Shown: positions 43,539 to 52,694 of the stretch, piece by piece
How the letters are laid out: each line of letters opens with the position of its first letter
How positions within the stretch are numbered: position 1 is the stretch's first letter
Origin: Glycomyces sp. NRRL B-16210
GTDB lineage: Bacteria; Actinomycetota; Actinomycetes; Mycobacteriales; Micromonosporaceae
Reading direction: 5' to 3'
Assembly (NCBI RefSeq): GCF_000719515.1
Contig: NZ_JOGR01000006.1
Location: forward strand, 292,427 to 356,426
DNA: 64,000 nt
The notes under the pieces: model-generated
What the model saw: the letters and a program-made list of their open reading frames with translations, nothing else
Databases searched by the model: none
What the model was told of the DNA's origin: nothing
Translations under genes and position numbers: made by a program

Positions 43539-44300
43539 CTAGCCGAAGTTCTGGACCCAGTAGAGGGTCCCGTTGCGGTCGGCCACGCCGATGCCGATGA
43601 CGTCGTAGCCGCAGTTGAGGATGTTCGCGCGGTGGCCCTCGGAGTTCATCCAGCCCTCCATGACCGCCTCGGCGTCCCGGTACCCGTACGCGATGTTCTC
43701 GCCGACGCCGCCCTGGTAGCCCTGCTGCGAGGCGCGCTCGGTCGGGCTGCGCCCGTCCAGCGAGGTGTGCGAGAAGTAGTCGTTCACGGCCATGTCCTCG
43801 GCGTGCAGCCGCGCGGCGGTGTCGAGCTTCCCGTCGCGCGAGAGCGCGCCGCAGCCGGCGTCGCTGCGGTTGCGGTTCACGATGTCGAGCACCGCGGCCT
43901 CGGCCGACGCGTACGGGGCCGAATCGCCGCCGCCTCCACCGCCGTTCCCGCCGCCGGAGTCCCCGCCTCCGGAACCGCCCGAGTCCTCGTCGTCGTCCTG
44001 CGCCGGGGGAGTGGTCTCCGGCGCTTCGGTGGTGGGGGCCTCCTCGGGCTCCTGCGGGCGGATCGCGGCCTCGTCGATCTGGAGCTCCGCGAGCACCGGC
44101 GTGGCGACCTCGACGGCGGGCGTCTCGCGCTCGGCGGACGCGGGCTCCCCCTCCAGTGGCGAGTCGAGCGCCCACAGTGACATGGCGGCCGCGGCGAGAG
44201 CGAAGGTCGTCAGGATCGCCAGGAACATCCGGCGGCGGCTCTCGGCGGGATCGCGGTGGCGCCCGCCCTGGAGTCTGCGCATGGGGGTACGCCTCGTCAC
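43539..44300 (-). CDS. Secreted CAP (SCP/PR-1) domain protein
   Basis: A 253-residue exported protein. The N-terminus has basic residues and a helix (about 25-46). A Glu/Pro/Thr-rich and then Gly/Asp/Ser-rich linker (about 50-128) leads to a CAP domain (about 130-253) with LHAEDMAVNDYFSH, GENIAYGY, SEGHRANIL and the end YWVQNFG. Two cysteines (GCG and NCG) can form a disulfide. Function of bacterial CAP proteins is mostly unknown. The start may also be ATG 44282. Confidence 0.87.
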   Translation of the reverse strand: MTRRTPMRRLQGGRHRDPAESRRRMFLAILTTFALAAAAMSLWALDSPLEGEPASAERETPAVEVATPVLAELQIDEAAIRPQEPEEAPTTEAPETTPPAQDDDEDSGGSGGGDSGGGNGGGGGGDSAPYASAEAAVLDIVNRNRSDAGCGALSRDGKLDTAARLHAEDMAVNDYFSHTSLDGRSPTERASQQGYQGGVGENIAYGYRDAEAVMEGWMNSEGHRANILNCGYDVIGIGVADRNGTLYWVQNFG

Positions 44301-44630
44301 GGGGAGTTACGTGTGTGAAATTCGCATTTGCCGCGCACCCTACCAGGTTCGGGGCCCGAGCGCATCGCGCACAGGCGTGCAGCGGCGGTGATGTACCCCC
44401 GCAGGTGTGACCCCCGTCGAATCCGGTGCACAAAGCATGTGCAAAGCTTGACGAAGACCGCCGTTCAGGCGGATGATGTTGAGAGACGGCCAGTGTTCAC
44501 GAGCCGTGCTCCACTGGTCCGGCGAGGGGCAATCGGCCCCAGCGGCTAAAAAAATTCACTCAGCTAGATGCGACGTTATTCATGGTGCGTACGCCAACGC
44601 CACCGAACGACGCGATCGCAAGGAGAAACC
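44301..44630. other. Divergent intergenic region CAP / small coiled-coil protein
   Basis: A 330-bp gap between divergent genes. It contains a run of seven A residues at about 44547 and -10-like TTATTC/TAGATG sequences before the AAGGAG site of the plus-strand gene. I could not recognise a riboswitch or small RNA in it. Confidence 0.35.
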
Positions 44631-44819
44631 ATGGCGAAAGCCCTCTACGGCCACATCGGCCAGGCCACCGACAAGCGCCTGCTCGAAGAAGTGGTCCAGC
44701 TACGCGCGCGAGTACGTAACCTCGAGACCGAGCTCGCCGAGCTCCGGTCCCGGGAGGACGAGATCGAGCACGATCATGTCGAGGAGTTGATGCGGCTGCA
44801 AGAGCCCGCGTTGACCTAA
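44631..44819 (+). CDS. Small coiled-coil protein, conserved-looking
   Basis: A 62-residue protein with an excellent AAGGAG site 7 nt before the ATG. After MAKALYGHIGQ it is one helix with heptad-like Leu/Val spacing (about 16-58) and many Glu/Arg residues. Short proteins starting MAKALxGHxG with a coiled coil are familiar in actinobacteria but have no assigned role. It stands alone upstream of smc. Confidence 0.75.
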   Translation: MAKALYGHIGQATDKRLLEEVVQLRARVRNLETELAELRSREDEIEHDHVEELMRLQEPALT

Positions 44820-45135
44820 GACATCACCCGCGACTACGGAATACCAGCGCGCCTGCTGCACGACAGCCGGCGCGCATTGTCGTTTCGGGGGCACGGTCTT
44901 CTGTGCGGCCCCGCCGACTCCCTTCCGCGACGGGCCCTTTCGGGGGCTCGCCTCCCGCGCGTCGCCGACCCCTCCGCGACCGTTCCTCCCGGCCGCCCCT
45001 CCCGAAGACCCTGCACCCCAACGACGCAGCGGTTCGGCCCCTCCAGTGCCCTCGATGTACCCGGCTCGGTCCCACCGGCCTTGTAGGCTGGGACGGTCCC
45101 GACCCAGCCGACGCACACCCAGCCCGGAGCGACCG
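44820..45135. other. Intergenic region upstream of smc
   Basis: This 316-bp stretch begins with an inverted repeat (GCGCGCC at about 44848 with GGCGCGC at about 44871) that may end the small-protein transcript. TAGGCT at about 45085 is a -10 candidate for smc, about 45 nt before its TTG. No gene is supported in between. Confidence 0.35.
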
Positions 45136-48100
45136 TTGTACCTCAAGAGCCTCACGCTGAAGGGCTTCAAGTCCTTCGCCTCGGCCACGACCCTGCGTTT
45201 CGAACCGGGGATCACCTGCGTGGTCGGACCGAACGGCTCCGGCAAGTCCAATGTCGTCGACGCGATCGCCTGGGTTCTCGGCGAGCAGGGCGCGAAGTCC
45301 CTGCGCGGCGGCAAGATGGAGGACGTCATCTTCGCCGGCACCACCGGCCGCCCCGCGCTCGGCCGCGCCGAGGTCACGCTGACCATCGACAACGCCGACG
45401 GCGCCATCCCCATCGACTACTCCGAGGTCTCGATCACCCGCCGCATGTTCCGCTCCGGCGAGGGCGAGTACGAGATCAACGGCGACCGCTGCCGCCTGCT
45501 CGACGTCCAGGACCTCCTGTCGGACGCCGGCATCGGCCGCGAGATGCACGTCCTGGTCGGCCAGGGCAAACTCGACTCCTACCTCCACGCCCGCCCCGAG
45601 GACCGCCGCGCCTTCATCGAGGAGGCCGCCGGCGTCCTCAAGCACCGCAAGCGCAAGGAGAAGGCCCTCCGCAAACTCGAAGGCATGCAGGGCAACCTCG
45701 ACCGCCTCGCCGACCTCACCGGCGAACTGCGCCGCCAGCTCAAGCCGCTCGGACGCCAGGCCGAGCTCGCCCGCCGCGCCCAGACCATCCAGATGGACCT
45801 GCGCGAGGCCCGCCTGCGCCTGCTCGCCGACGACCTCACCTCCCTGCGCGGCAACATCGCCAAGGACCTCGCCGACGAGGAGGCCCTCAACGAGCGCAAG
45901 GCCGTCCTCGCCGACGAGCACGAGCGCCTCTCCGGCCAGGTCAACGAGGTCGAGGCCGCCCACGCGGCCGACAAGCCGCGCCTGGCCCGCCTCCAGGAGA
46001 CCTGGTACCGGCTCCAGGCGGTCGCCGAGCGCCTGCGCTCGACCGCGCAGCTCGCCGCCGAACGCCGCCGCTACCTCTCCGAGGAGCAGGACGACCGCGC
46101 CGGGCGCGACCCCGAGGTCCTCGAGACCGAGGCCGAGCGCATCCGCGAGCAGGAGATCGAGCTGCGCGAGTCGATCGCCGAGGACTCCGAGCGCCTCGCC
46201 TCCGCCGTGGAGGCCCGCGAGGAGACCGAGACCGCGCTGGCCGAGGCCGAGCAGCGCATCGTCACCGCCGTCAAGGCCGCCGCCGAACGCCGCGAGGCCC
46301 TCGCGACCCTCCGCGGCCGCGTCGACGCCCTCCAGACCCGCACCGCCGCGGCCGCCGAGGAACTCGAACGCGCCGCCACCGCTCTCGCCGAAGCCCGCGA
46401 GCGGGCCGAGGCCGCCGCCGAGGCGCACGCCGAAGCCGAGGCCGAGAGTGAGACCGCCTCGGCGAACACCGAGTTCGACGAGGCCGTCGAGCAGGCCAAG
46501 GCCCGCGTCGCCGCCGCCAAGGCCGAGGCCGACCGCCTCCAGGCCGCCGAACGCGAAGCCGACCGCGAGGCCTCCCAATGGGCCGCCCGCGAGGAGGCCC
46601 TCGCCGTCGGCCTGCGCCGCAAGGACGGAGCCGCGGCCCTCCTGGCCCGCTCCGAGCCCGTCCCCGGCGTCCTCGGCTCCGTCGCCGCCCTCCTCACCGT
46701 CGAACCCGGCTACGAGGCCGTCCTGGCCGCCGCGCTCGGCCGCCTCGCCGACGCCATCGCCGTCACCGGCCCCGCGAGTGCGGCCGAGGCCATCCGCCTG
46801 CTCCGCAGCGAGGACGGCGGGCAGGCGTCGTTCGTCATCGCGGGGACGCAACCGGCCCTCGCCGTCCCGCCCGGCCACAAGGCCGTCGCCGACACCGTCG
46901 CCGCCCCCGCCGAGCTCGCGCCCGCCGTCCGCGCCGTCCTCGCCGGGATGGTCGTCGCCGACGACCTCGCAGCGGCCCAGGCGATCGTGGCCGCCGACCC
47001 CCGCCTCACCGCCGTCACCCGCGACGGCGACGTGCTCGGCGCGGCCACCGCCCACGGCGGCTCCGCCAAAGGACAGTCCTATATCGAGATCCAGGCGGCC
47101 GTCGACGAGGCCCGCGACCGCAAGATCGCCGCCGAAGCCCTCGTCGCCCAGCTCGGCGAGCAGCTCGACACCGCCCGAGGCGCCCTCGCCGAGGCCGAGA
47201 GCGCCGCCGAAGGCGTCCGCGCCGCCCAGCGCCAGGCCGAGGCCGCCCACGGCGTCGTCGCCCGCCGACTCGCCGAACTCGGCGCCGCCGCCCGCAGCGC
47301 CGAAGCCGAGGTCGCCCGCCTCGCCCAGGCCCGCGACCGCGCCCAGTCCGCCCGAGAGACCGACACCGCCGGGCTCTCCGACCTCGAAGCGCGCCTCGAC
47401 GAACTCGAGTCCCTCCCCGCGATCGAGGAGCCCTCCACCGACGAGCGCGACGTCCTCTCCCGCGAACTCGACGCTACTCGCCAGAACGAGATGGAGACCC
47501 GCCTGGCCGTGCGCACCGCCGAGGAGCGCGCCTCCGCGCTCGCCGGCCGCGCCGACGCCCTGGCCCGCCAGGCCCAGTCCGAGCGCGCCTCCCGCGCCCG
47601 CGCCGAGGCCCGCCGCGCCGCCCGCGCCCGCGGCGCCGCCGTCGCCGCGCTCGTCGCCGAAGCCGCTGAGCACGCCGGCGTCCAGCTCACCGACTCCCTC
47701 GAGGCCGCCGCGATCGAACGCGACCGCATCGCCGCCGAGCAGGCCCGCCGCGAGGCCGCCCTCGCCGAACTGCGCACCCGCGCCGGCGCCACGGCCGCCG
47801 AACTCGAACGCATCACCTCCGCCGCGCACCGCGACGAGGTCGCCCGCGCCGAGCAGCGCCTGCGCATCGAGCAGCTCGAGGAGAAGGCCGGCGCCGAGTT
47901 CGGCGTCGACATCGAGACGCTCCTGGCCGAGTACGGCCCCGACCAGCCCGTGCCGCCCACGACCGAGGAGATCGCCGCCGCCGAGGACAAGGGCCGGCCC
48001 GCGCCCGAGCCGGCCGAGTTCGACCGCGCCGCCATGGAGAAGCGCGCCGGCCGCGGCGAGCGCGAACTCAAGCTCCTCGGCAAGGTCAACCCGCTCGCGC

Positions 48101-48678
48101 TCGAGGAGTTCGCCGCGCTCGAGGAGCGCTACAAGTTCCTCAACGAGCAGCTCGAGGACGTCAAGCAGACCCGCGCCGACCTCCACACGGTCGTCAAGGA
48201 GGTCGACGACCGCATCCAGCAGGTCTTCGCCGAGGCCTTCGCCGACACCGCCCGCGAGTTCGAGCACGTCTTCCAGACCGTCTTCCCCGGCGGTGAGGGC
48301 CGCATCCTCCTGACCGACCCCGAGGACCTGCTCCACAGCGGCGTCGAGGTCGAGGCCCGCCCGCCCGGCAAGAAGGTCAAGCGGCTGTCGCTGCTGTCGG
48401 GCGGCGAGCGCTCGCTGACGGCGCTGGCGCTGCTGTGCGCGATCTTCCGCGCCCGCCCCAGCCCGTTCTACCTGATGGACGAGGTGGAGGCGGCGCTGGA
48501 CGACGTGAACCTGGGGCGCCTGCTCAACCTGCTGCGCCAGCTCCAGGAGAACTCGCAGCTGCTCATCATCACCCACCAGAAGCGGACGATGGAGATCGGC
48601 GACGCCCTCTACGGGGTCACCATGCGCTCGGGTGTCACGCAGGTCATCAGCCAGAAGTTCTCCCGCGAAGAGGACTGA
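45136..48678 (+). CDS. smc: Chromosome segregation protein SMC
   Basis: The 1180-residue condensin ATPase. Walker A GPNGSGKS is at about 31-38, the hinge at about 505-625 (PGVLGSVAALLTVEPGYEAV), coiled coils flank it on both sides, signature LLSGGERSLTALALL is near 1085 and Walker B FYLMDEVEAALDD near 1112. The arms are very Ala/Glu/Arg-rich. The TTG start at 45136 (YLKSLTLKGFKSF) has GGAG 6 nt upstream; longer readings add non-conserved residues. It forms the usual smc-ftsY pair. Confidence 0.97.
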   Translation: MYLKSLTLKGFKSFASATTLRFEPGITCVVGPNGSGKSNVVDAIAWVLGEQGAKSLRGGKMEDVIFAGTTGRPALGRAEVTLTIDNADGAIPIDYSEVSITRRMFRSGEGEYEINGDRCRLLDVQDLLSDAGIGREMHVLVGQGKLDSYLHARPEDRRAFIEEAAGVLKHRKRKEKALRKLEGMQGNLDRLADLTGELRRQLKPLGRQAELARRAQTIQMDLREARLRLLADDLTSLRGNIAKDLADEEALNERKAVLADEHERLSGQVNEVEAAHAADKPRLARLQETWYRLQAVAERLRSTAQLAAERRRYLSEEQDDRAGRDPEVLETEAERIREQEIELRESIAEDSERLASAVEAREETETALAEAEQRIVTAVKAAAERREALATLRGRVDALQTRTAAAAEELERAATALAEARERAEAAAEAHAEAEAESETASANTEFDEAVEQAKARVAAAKAEADRLQAAEREADREASQWAAREEALAVGLRRKDGAAALLARSEPVPGVLGSVAALLTVEPGYEAVLAAALGRLADAIAVTGPASAAEAIRLLRSEDGGQASFVIAGTQPALAVPPGHKAVADTVAAPAELAPAVRAVLAGMVVADDLAAAQAIVAADPRLTAVTRDGDVLGAATAHGGSAKGQSYIEIQAAVDEARDRKIAAEALVAQLGEQLDTARGALAEAESAAEGVRAAQRQAEAAHGVVARRLAELGAAARSAEAEVARLAQARDRAQSARETDTAGLSDLEARLDELESLPAIEEPSTDERDVLSRELDATRQNEMETRLAVRTAEERASALAGRADALARQAQSERASRARAEARRAARARGAAVAALVAEAAEHAGVQLTDSLEAAAIERDRIAAEQARREAALAELRTRAGATAAELERITSAAHRDEVARAEQRLRIEQLEEKAGAEFGVDIETLLAEYGPDQPVPPTTEEIAAAEDKGRPAPEPAEFDRAAMEKRAGRGERELKLLGKVNPLALEEFAALEERYKFLNEQLEDVKQTRADLHTVVKEVDDRIQQVFAEAFADTAREFEHVFQTVFPGGEGRILLTDPEDLLHSGVEVEARPPGKKVKRLSLLSGGERSLTALALLCAIFRARPSPFYLMDEVEAALDDVNLGRLLNLLRQLQENSQLLIITHQKRTMEIGDALYGVTMRSGVTQVISQKFSREED

Positions 48679-48695
48679 GGCCGCCCCAGTACAGT

Positions 48696-48735
48696 GGTCT
48701 CACGGATGCGACTGCCAGGTCGCAAGTGTGAGACC
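48696..48735 (+). promoter_or_regulatory. Two-tier inverted repeat before ftsY
   Basis: Outer arms GGTCTCAC / GTGAGACC enclose inner arms GCGAC / GTCGC with a TGCCAG loop and symmetric 4-nt bulges. It lies between the smc stop and the GGAGGAG site of ftsY, right after a TACAGT -10 candidate (48690-48695). It could be an operator, a weak terminator or an RNA leader; no T-tract follows. Confidence 0.45.
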
Positions 48736-48758
48736 TACCCGCTCGCTGGAGGAGTTTC

Positions 48759-49895
48759 GTGGACAACCTGTGGATCTGGCTGGTCGCGGCCGTGGTCGCG
48801 ATCGCGGCCGTCGTCGGCGTCGTCGCGGCGGTGCGCGCGTCCCGGTCGAAGTCGGCGCCCGTGGAGGCGCCCGCTGCGGAGCCGCAGGTCGAGGCCCCGA
48901 AGCCGGCCGCGCCGCAGGCCGCGGAACCGCAGGTCGCCGAGCCCTCGATCGAGACTCCCGAGCCGGTCGCCGGCCGCCTGGTGCGGCTGCGTTCGCGCCT
49001 GGCCCGCTCCAACAACGCGCTCGGCAAGGGCCTGCTGGCCCTGCTCGCCAGCGACAAGCTCGACGACGACGTGTGGGACGAGGTCGAGGAGACCCTCCTG
49101 TCGGCCGATGTGGGCCTGGCGGACACGACCGAGGTGGTCGAGCGCCTGCGCGAGCAGGTCAGGGTCCTCGGCACGAGGGATCCCGAGGAGCTGCGCCGCC
49201 TGCTGAAGGCCGAGCTGACCGCCGTCCTCGAACCGGAGCTCGACCGCTCGATCGCGACGGTCTCGCCCTCGGGGGAGGGCCCGGCGGTGATCCTCATGGT
49301 CGGCGTGAACGGTTCGGGCAAGACCACCACCTGCGGGCGGGTCGCGCGGGTCCTCATCGCCGAGGGCCGCACGGTGATCATGGGCGCGGCCGACACGTTC
49401 CGCGCCGCCGCCGCCGAGCAGCTGGAGACCTGGGGCGCCCGCGTGGGCGCGAAGGTGGTCCGCCGCGGCGAGGGGGCCGACCCGGCGTCGGTGGCCTTCG
49501 ACGCGGTCAAGGCCGGGATCGACGAGGGCGCCGACGTGGTCCTGGTGGACACGGCCGGGCGCCTCCAGAACAAGGCCGGGCTCATGGACGAGCTCGGGAA
49601 GGTCAAGCGGGTCGTCGAGAAGCAGGGCCCGGTGGCCGAGACGCTCCTGGTGCTCGACGCGACGACCGGGCAGAACGGCCTCCAGCAGGCGAAGGTCTTC
49701 GGCGAGGTCTGCCAGGTGACCGGGATCGTGCTCACCAAGCTCGACGGCAGCGCCAAGGGCGGGATCGTGGTCGCGGTTCAGCGGCAGTTGGGGGTACCGG
49801 TTAAGCTGGTCGGACTCGGCGAGGGTCCGGACGACCTGGCCCCGTTCGAGGTCGGAGCGTTCGTCGACGCGCTTGTCGACGGCGCCGACGGCTGA
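48759..49895 (+). CDS. ftsY: Signal recognition particle receptor FtsY
   Basis: FtsY is the membrane receptor that docks SRP-ribosome complexes. The 378-residue protein has an N-terminal helix (about 3-25), an Ala/Pro/Glu-rich A domain (about 27-72) and the NG GTPase domain with G1 GVNGSGKTTT (about 182-191), ADTFRAAAAEQL, DTAGR (about 264-268) and TKLDGSAKGG (about 326-335). GTG start with GGAGGAG. The membrane helix at the N-terminus is common in actinobacteria. Confidence 0.97.
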   Translation: MDNLWIWLVAAVVAIAAVVGVVAAVRASRSKSAPVEAPAAEPQVEAPKPAAPQAAEPQVAEPSIETPEPVAGRLVRLRSRLARSNNALGKGLLALLASDKLDDDVWDEVEETLLSADVGLADTTEVVERLREQVRVLGTRDPEELRRLLKAELTAVLEPELDRSIATVSPSGEGPAVILMVGVNGSGKTTTCGRVARVLIAEGRTVIMGAADTFRAAAAEQLETWGARVGAKVVRRGEGADPASVAFDAVKAGIDEGADVVLVDTAGRLQNKAGLMDELGKVKRVVEKQGPVAETLLVLDATTGQNGLQQAKVFGEVCQVTGIVLTKLDGSAKGGIVVAVQRQLGVPVKLVGLGEGPDDLAPFEVGAFVDALVDGADG

Positions 49896-49922
49896 CACAG
49901 ACCAGGGGCACAGCGGGTACCG

Positions 49923-50711
49923 GTGAGTCAAGACGAGATTCCGCTCATTGGCGGCAACACGAGCACGGTGGTCCGGCTCGGCGACACGGTCCGCCGGAAC
50001 ACCGGGCCCTGGACCCCCGCGGTCCACGCGCTGCTGCGGCACCTCGACGGTGCCGGGTTCACGGGCGCGCCGCGGGTCCTGGGCGTCGACGAGCACGCGC
50101 GCGAGGTGCTCTCGTTCGTGGAGGGCGAGCCGGGGAAGTACCCGCTGGCGCCGCACTGGACCACCGACGAGACCATGAGCGCGGTCGCGAAGATGCTGCG
50201 GATGTTCCACGACGCGCAGTACGGCTTCCGGCCCGCGCCGAACGCGACCTGGCGGTCCTTCGGGCCGCCGCCGCCGGACACCGAGGTGATCTGCCACCAC
50301 GACGCCGCGCCGCACAACGTGGTCTGGCGGCCCGACGGGACGCTCTCGCTCATCGACTTCGACCTGGCGAGCCCGGGCGCGCGGATCTACGACGTGGCCT
50401 ACGCGGCCTGGACGTGGGTGCCGATCTTCACCGACCGGGACTCGATCACGCTGGGCTGGAAGAAGCCCGACCGGCCGAGGCGGCTGCGGATGTTCGCCGA
50501 CGCCTACGGGCTCTCCGACCGCGACCGCCAGCGCTTCATCAAGGTGATCCGCAAGCGCATCGTGGACCACATCGAGGGCATCCGTCGGATGGCCCAGGCC
50601 GGGGACCCGGCATTCGAGCGGATCGTGGAGAAGGGGCACCTGCGCCGCCCCGCGCGCGACCTGCGGCTGCTGGACGCCGAGCGGTACATCCTGGACGAGG
50701 CCCTGCGCTGA
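49923..50711 (+). CDS. Aminoglycoside phosphotransferase-like kinase
   Basis: A 262-residue protein with the APH fold: N-terminal GGNTSTVVRLGDTVRR, catalytic loop CHHDAAPHNVVW (about 121-132) and metal-binding Asp in LIDFDLASPG (about 139-148). This is the subgroup of small APH-family proteins common in actinobacteria, often of unknown substrate. It starts at a GTG 27 nt after ftsY and may be read through from it. No antibiotic gene cluster is nearby, so resistance is not implied. Confidence 0.87.
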   Translation: MSQDEIPLIGGNTSTVVRLGDTVRRNTGPWTPAVHALLRHLDGAGFTGAPRVLGVDEHAREVLSFVEGEPGKYPLAPHWTTDETMSAVAKMLRMFHDAQYGFRPAPNATWRSFGPPPPDTEVICHHDAAPHNVVWRPDGTLSLIDFDLASPGARIYDVAYAAWTWVPIFTDRDSITLGWKKPDRPRRLRMFADAYGLSDRDRQRFIKVIRKRIVDHIEGIRRMAQAGDPAFERIVEKGHLRRPARDLRLLDAERYILDEALR

Positions 50712-50745
50712 CCCGAGAGGGCGCGCGGGGGTGGGGTTCGGCATG

Positions 50746-50789
50746 GGGCGAAGACCCGCCGACGAGCCGGGAGCCGAGGGTCTTCGCCC
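50746..50789. terminator. Inverted repeat downstream of the APH-like gene
   Basis: Perfect 12-bp arms (GGGCGAAGACCC / GGGTCTTCGCCC) flank a 20-nt loop, 34 nt after the APH-like stop. Without a T-tract it is a possible terminator for either strand. Confidence 0.5.
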
Positions 50790-50890
50790 AGTAGAGCGCT
50801 CCCAATGACTGCCTAGTGATGGGCTGCCGAGTCTGTTCGAGGGAGCGCCGGGCTTTGGTTGCGCGATGGGATTATGAGGGAATAGCAGCA

Positions 50891-50933
50891 AACCTACCGT
50901 GCTAGCGTTTGCCTGTCAATACATTGGCAAACG
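50891..50933 (-). promoter_or_regulatory. Orphan sigma70-type promoter with nested operator
   Basis: On the minus strand TTGACA (50919-50914), exactly 17 nt, then TAGGTT (50896-50891) form a near-consensus promoter firing toward the APH-like gene's 3' end. An inverted repeat CGTTTGCC-N12-GGCAAACG (50906-50933) overlaps the -35. The surrounding 50870-50945 is AT-rich for this genome. No gene starts downstream, so it may drive a small or antisense RNA. The rest of the 50712-51145 gap shows only GC-rich hairpins near 51080-51130. Confidence 0.55.
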
Positions 50934-51145
50934 TCAATATTATGTAACGCACGATCGCAGAACCGCCCCATCGCCGAGATCCCTTCCATTGCGGGACAAA
51001 GCATCTCGACATTCAAGTCGAAACCCTCCCGGCGCCGCCGACCCGGGCCCCCGCACCTCCGCAGCACGTGCCGGGGCGCCCCGGCCGCCCGCATGTCGCG
51101 GCCGAGGCGCCCCGCCCCGCCGAGCGGGGCCTTGTGGAAGCGGTC

Positions 51146-52432
51146 TCAATCGATCAGGTCGCCCGCCCGCGTCAGCACGTACGCCGCGACCGTCCGACTC
51201 AGCTCCACCCCCGCGAGGTCGGCCGCCCGCGAGTGGATGCCCGACCACACGCGCGCGTCGATGTTCTCGGTCGTGAGCGGATGCCACGTCGTGTACGTGC
51301 GGGTCACGCCCGGCGCCGACGGGCTCGGAATGGTGAACGCCGCCCCCGGGCCGTCGCCGACCAGCTGCGTCAGCACCTCCTCGGCCGAACCCGAGTAGGT
51401 GTTGTGGCCGCTCGGGTAGTCCGGATGCGAGGGCGTGACGTGCAGCGGCTCCCAGTCCGGGTCCGGCACCGTCTGCGGGTCGCCGTCGTCGACCGGCCCG
51501 GCGATCGCCGTGACCGGCCGCCACCACAGGTGCGCGTACTTCGAGTCCGAGGTCGCGATCTGGGTGTCCACCGAGGCGACGTGGAACAGCGCCACCAGCT
51601 CCACCTGGTCGCGCAGCGACCCGCGGTGGTGCTCGAGCGCGGCCCGCAGCACCGGCGTGTACAGCACGAACGAGCTGCCGTACCAGAACTGCGCGACGTC
51701 GGTCTGCTCCTGGGTCCGCTCGGTGCTCGCCAGCCCGCCGTAGACGTACAGCTCCTCGACGTCGGCGCGGTACGCCTCGCTCCCGAGCGCCGGGGGCGGG
51801 TCCAGCCGGAACTGGTCGGCGCTGTCGAGCGCGAACGGGACCGCGAACCGGGTGCCGGCCTGCTGCCCGGGCCCGAAGGCCGGCGGCGTCGGCTGCCAGA
51901 CGCCGGGCGCCGGCGCGGGCGGCGTGTACGGCGGGTTCACCGAGGCCGGGTCGAGCCCGTCCCCTTCGCGCTCGGCCAGCAGCGCGTCGGCCTTCGCCGC
52001 CCCGGTCGACAGGCCCTTGCGCCTGGCCTTGCCCAGCGGGATGCGCTTGAGCGCCTTGCCGAGGGCCGCGTCGAGCTCGGCGACCCGGGTCGGCGCGATC
52101 GTCACGAGCGTGCGGTGCACGGCCCCGGCGAGCGCGGCTTCCCGGTAGTGCCGCTCGTCGACGCCGAAGGGCACCCGCTTGACCGCTCGCGCCGCGGCGA
52201 GCCAGGCGATCGCCCAGGTGCGGCTGTTGGTCACCTGCGCCGTCGCGCCCGCGGCGGCGACCGTGTCGACGGTGGTGTCGTACCAGGAGAGGACGGCCCC
52301 GGACCGAGGGCCTGAAGGCGCGGCCGAGGCCGGCGAAGCGGTGGCCGCGAGGCCGGCGGCGGCCGCCGCGGGTGCGGCGGCGATGATCGCGCGCCGGGAC
52401 AGGGAGGTGTGCGGAGATTCGTCGGAGGACAT
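51146..52432 (-). CDS. Vanadium-dependent haloperoxidase / PAP2-type phosphatase, Tat-exported
   Basis: A 428-residue protein with a twin-arginine signal (SRRAIIAAAP..., cleavage after about residue 37, ASAA). The PAP2/VCPO domain has the three vanadate or phosphate-binding motifs: KYAHLWWRP (about 303-311), PSGH in HPDYPSGHNTYSGS (about 342-355) and the final SGIHSRAADLAG (about 396-407). The motif set fits vanadium chloroperoxidase relatives; phosphatase and haloperoxidase activity cannot be told apart here. It is preceded on the same strand by a tiny leader peptide. Confidence 0.88.
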   Translation of the reverse strand: MSSDESPHTSLSRRAIIAAAPAAAAAGLAATASPASAAPSGPRSGAVLSWYDTTVDTVAAAGATAQVTNSRTWAIAWLAAARAVKRVPFGVDERHYREAALAGAVHRTLVTIAPTRVAELDAALGKALKRIPLGKARRKGLSTGAAKADALLAEREGDGLDPASVNPPYTPPAPAPGVWQPTPPAFGPGQQAGTRFAVPFALDSADQFRLDPPPALGSEAYRADVEELYVYGGLASTERTQEQTDVAQFWYGSSFVLYTPVLRAALEHHRGSLRDQVELVALFHVASVDTQIATSDSKYAHLWWRPVTAIAGPVDDGDPQTVPDPDWEPLHVTPSHPDYPSGHNTYSGSAEEVLTQLVGDGPGAAFTIPSPSAPGVTRTYTTWHPLTTENIDARVWSGIHSRAADLAGVELSRTVAAYVLTRAGDLID

Positions 52433-52613
52433 GATGCTCCTTGCAGTGCGGTGCTGAACGGAAGGCGGGGAGCGGAATCCGGCGCGAGCGGGGAATCGTG
52501 GCCGCCCGCGCCGGGCGATCGGAGGCGGCGGCCCGCGATGCGGGTGCCGCGCGCCGCCGCTCGGGGAGGGAACGCGGTGACGCGGTGAGAAGGGCGACGG
52601 TGGAGGTCGGCCC

Positions 52614-52688
52614 TCAGCGACAGAGGGCGCTGGCGACGCGCATCTGGTCGACCTCGCGCCGCTGTGCGAAAGCGTTGGCGGACTGCAT
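52614..52688 (-). CDS. 24-residue leader peptide
   Basis: An ATG reading frame of 24 codons ends in RVASALCR-stop and contains QRREVDQMR. This RR-VD-xx-RV-SALCR pattern is that of actinobacterial putative leader peptides, often found upstream of sulfur-related genes. It begins exactly at the expected transcription start of a TACATT promoter 6 nt upstream, so it is leaderless. The haloperoxidase gene starts 181 nt downstream. Translation of the single Cys codon just before the stop could sense cysteinyl-tRNA; that is inference. Confidence 0.7.
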   Translation of the reverse strand: MQSANAFAQRREVDQMRVASALCR

Positions 52689-52694
52689 GGAACG

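Noticed and set aside
44301..44630. A ydaO-type or other riboswitch upstream of the CAP-domain gene
   Set aside because: None of the conserved core sequences of known riboswitches could be found.
44824..48576. A 1250-codon open frame on the minus strand opposite smc
   Set aside because: It is a mirror of a GC-rich gene: no start signal, low-complexity Gly/Leu/Ala sequence and no family, while smc on the other strand is unambiguous.
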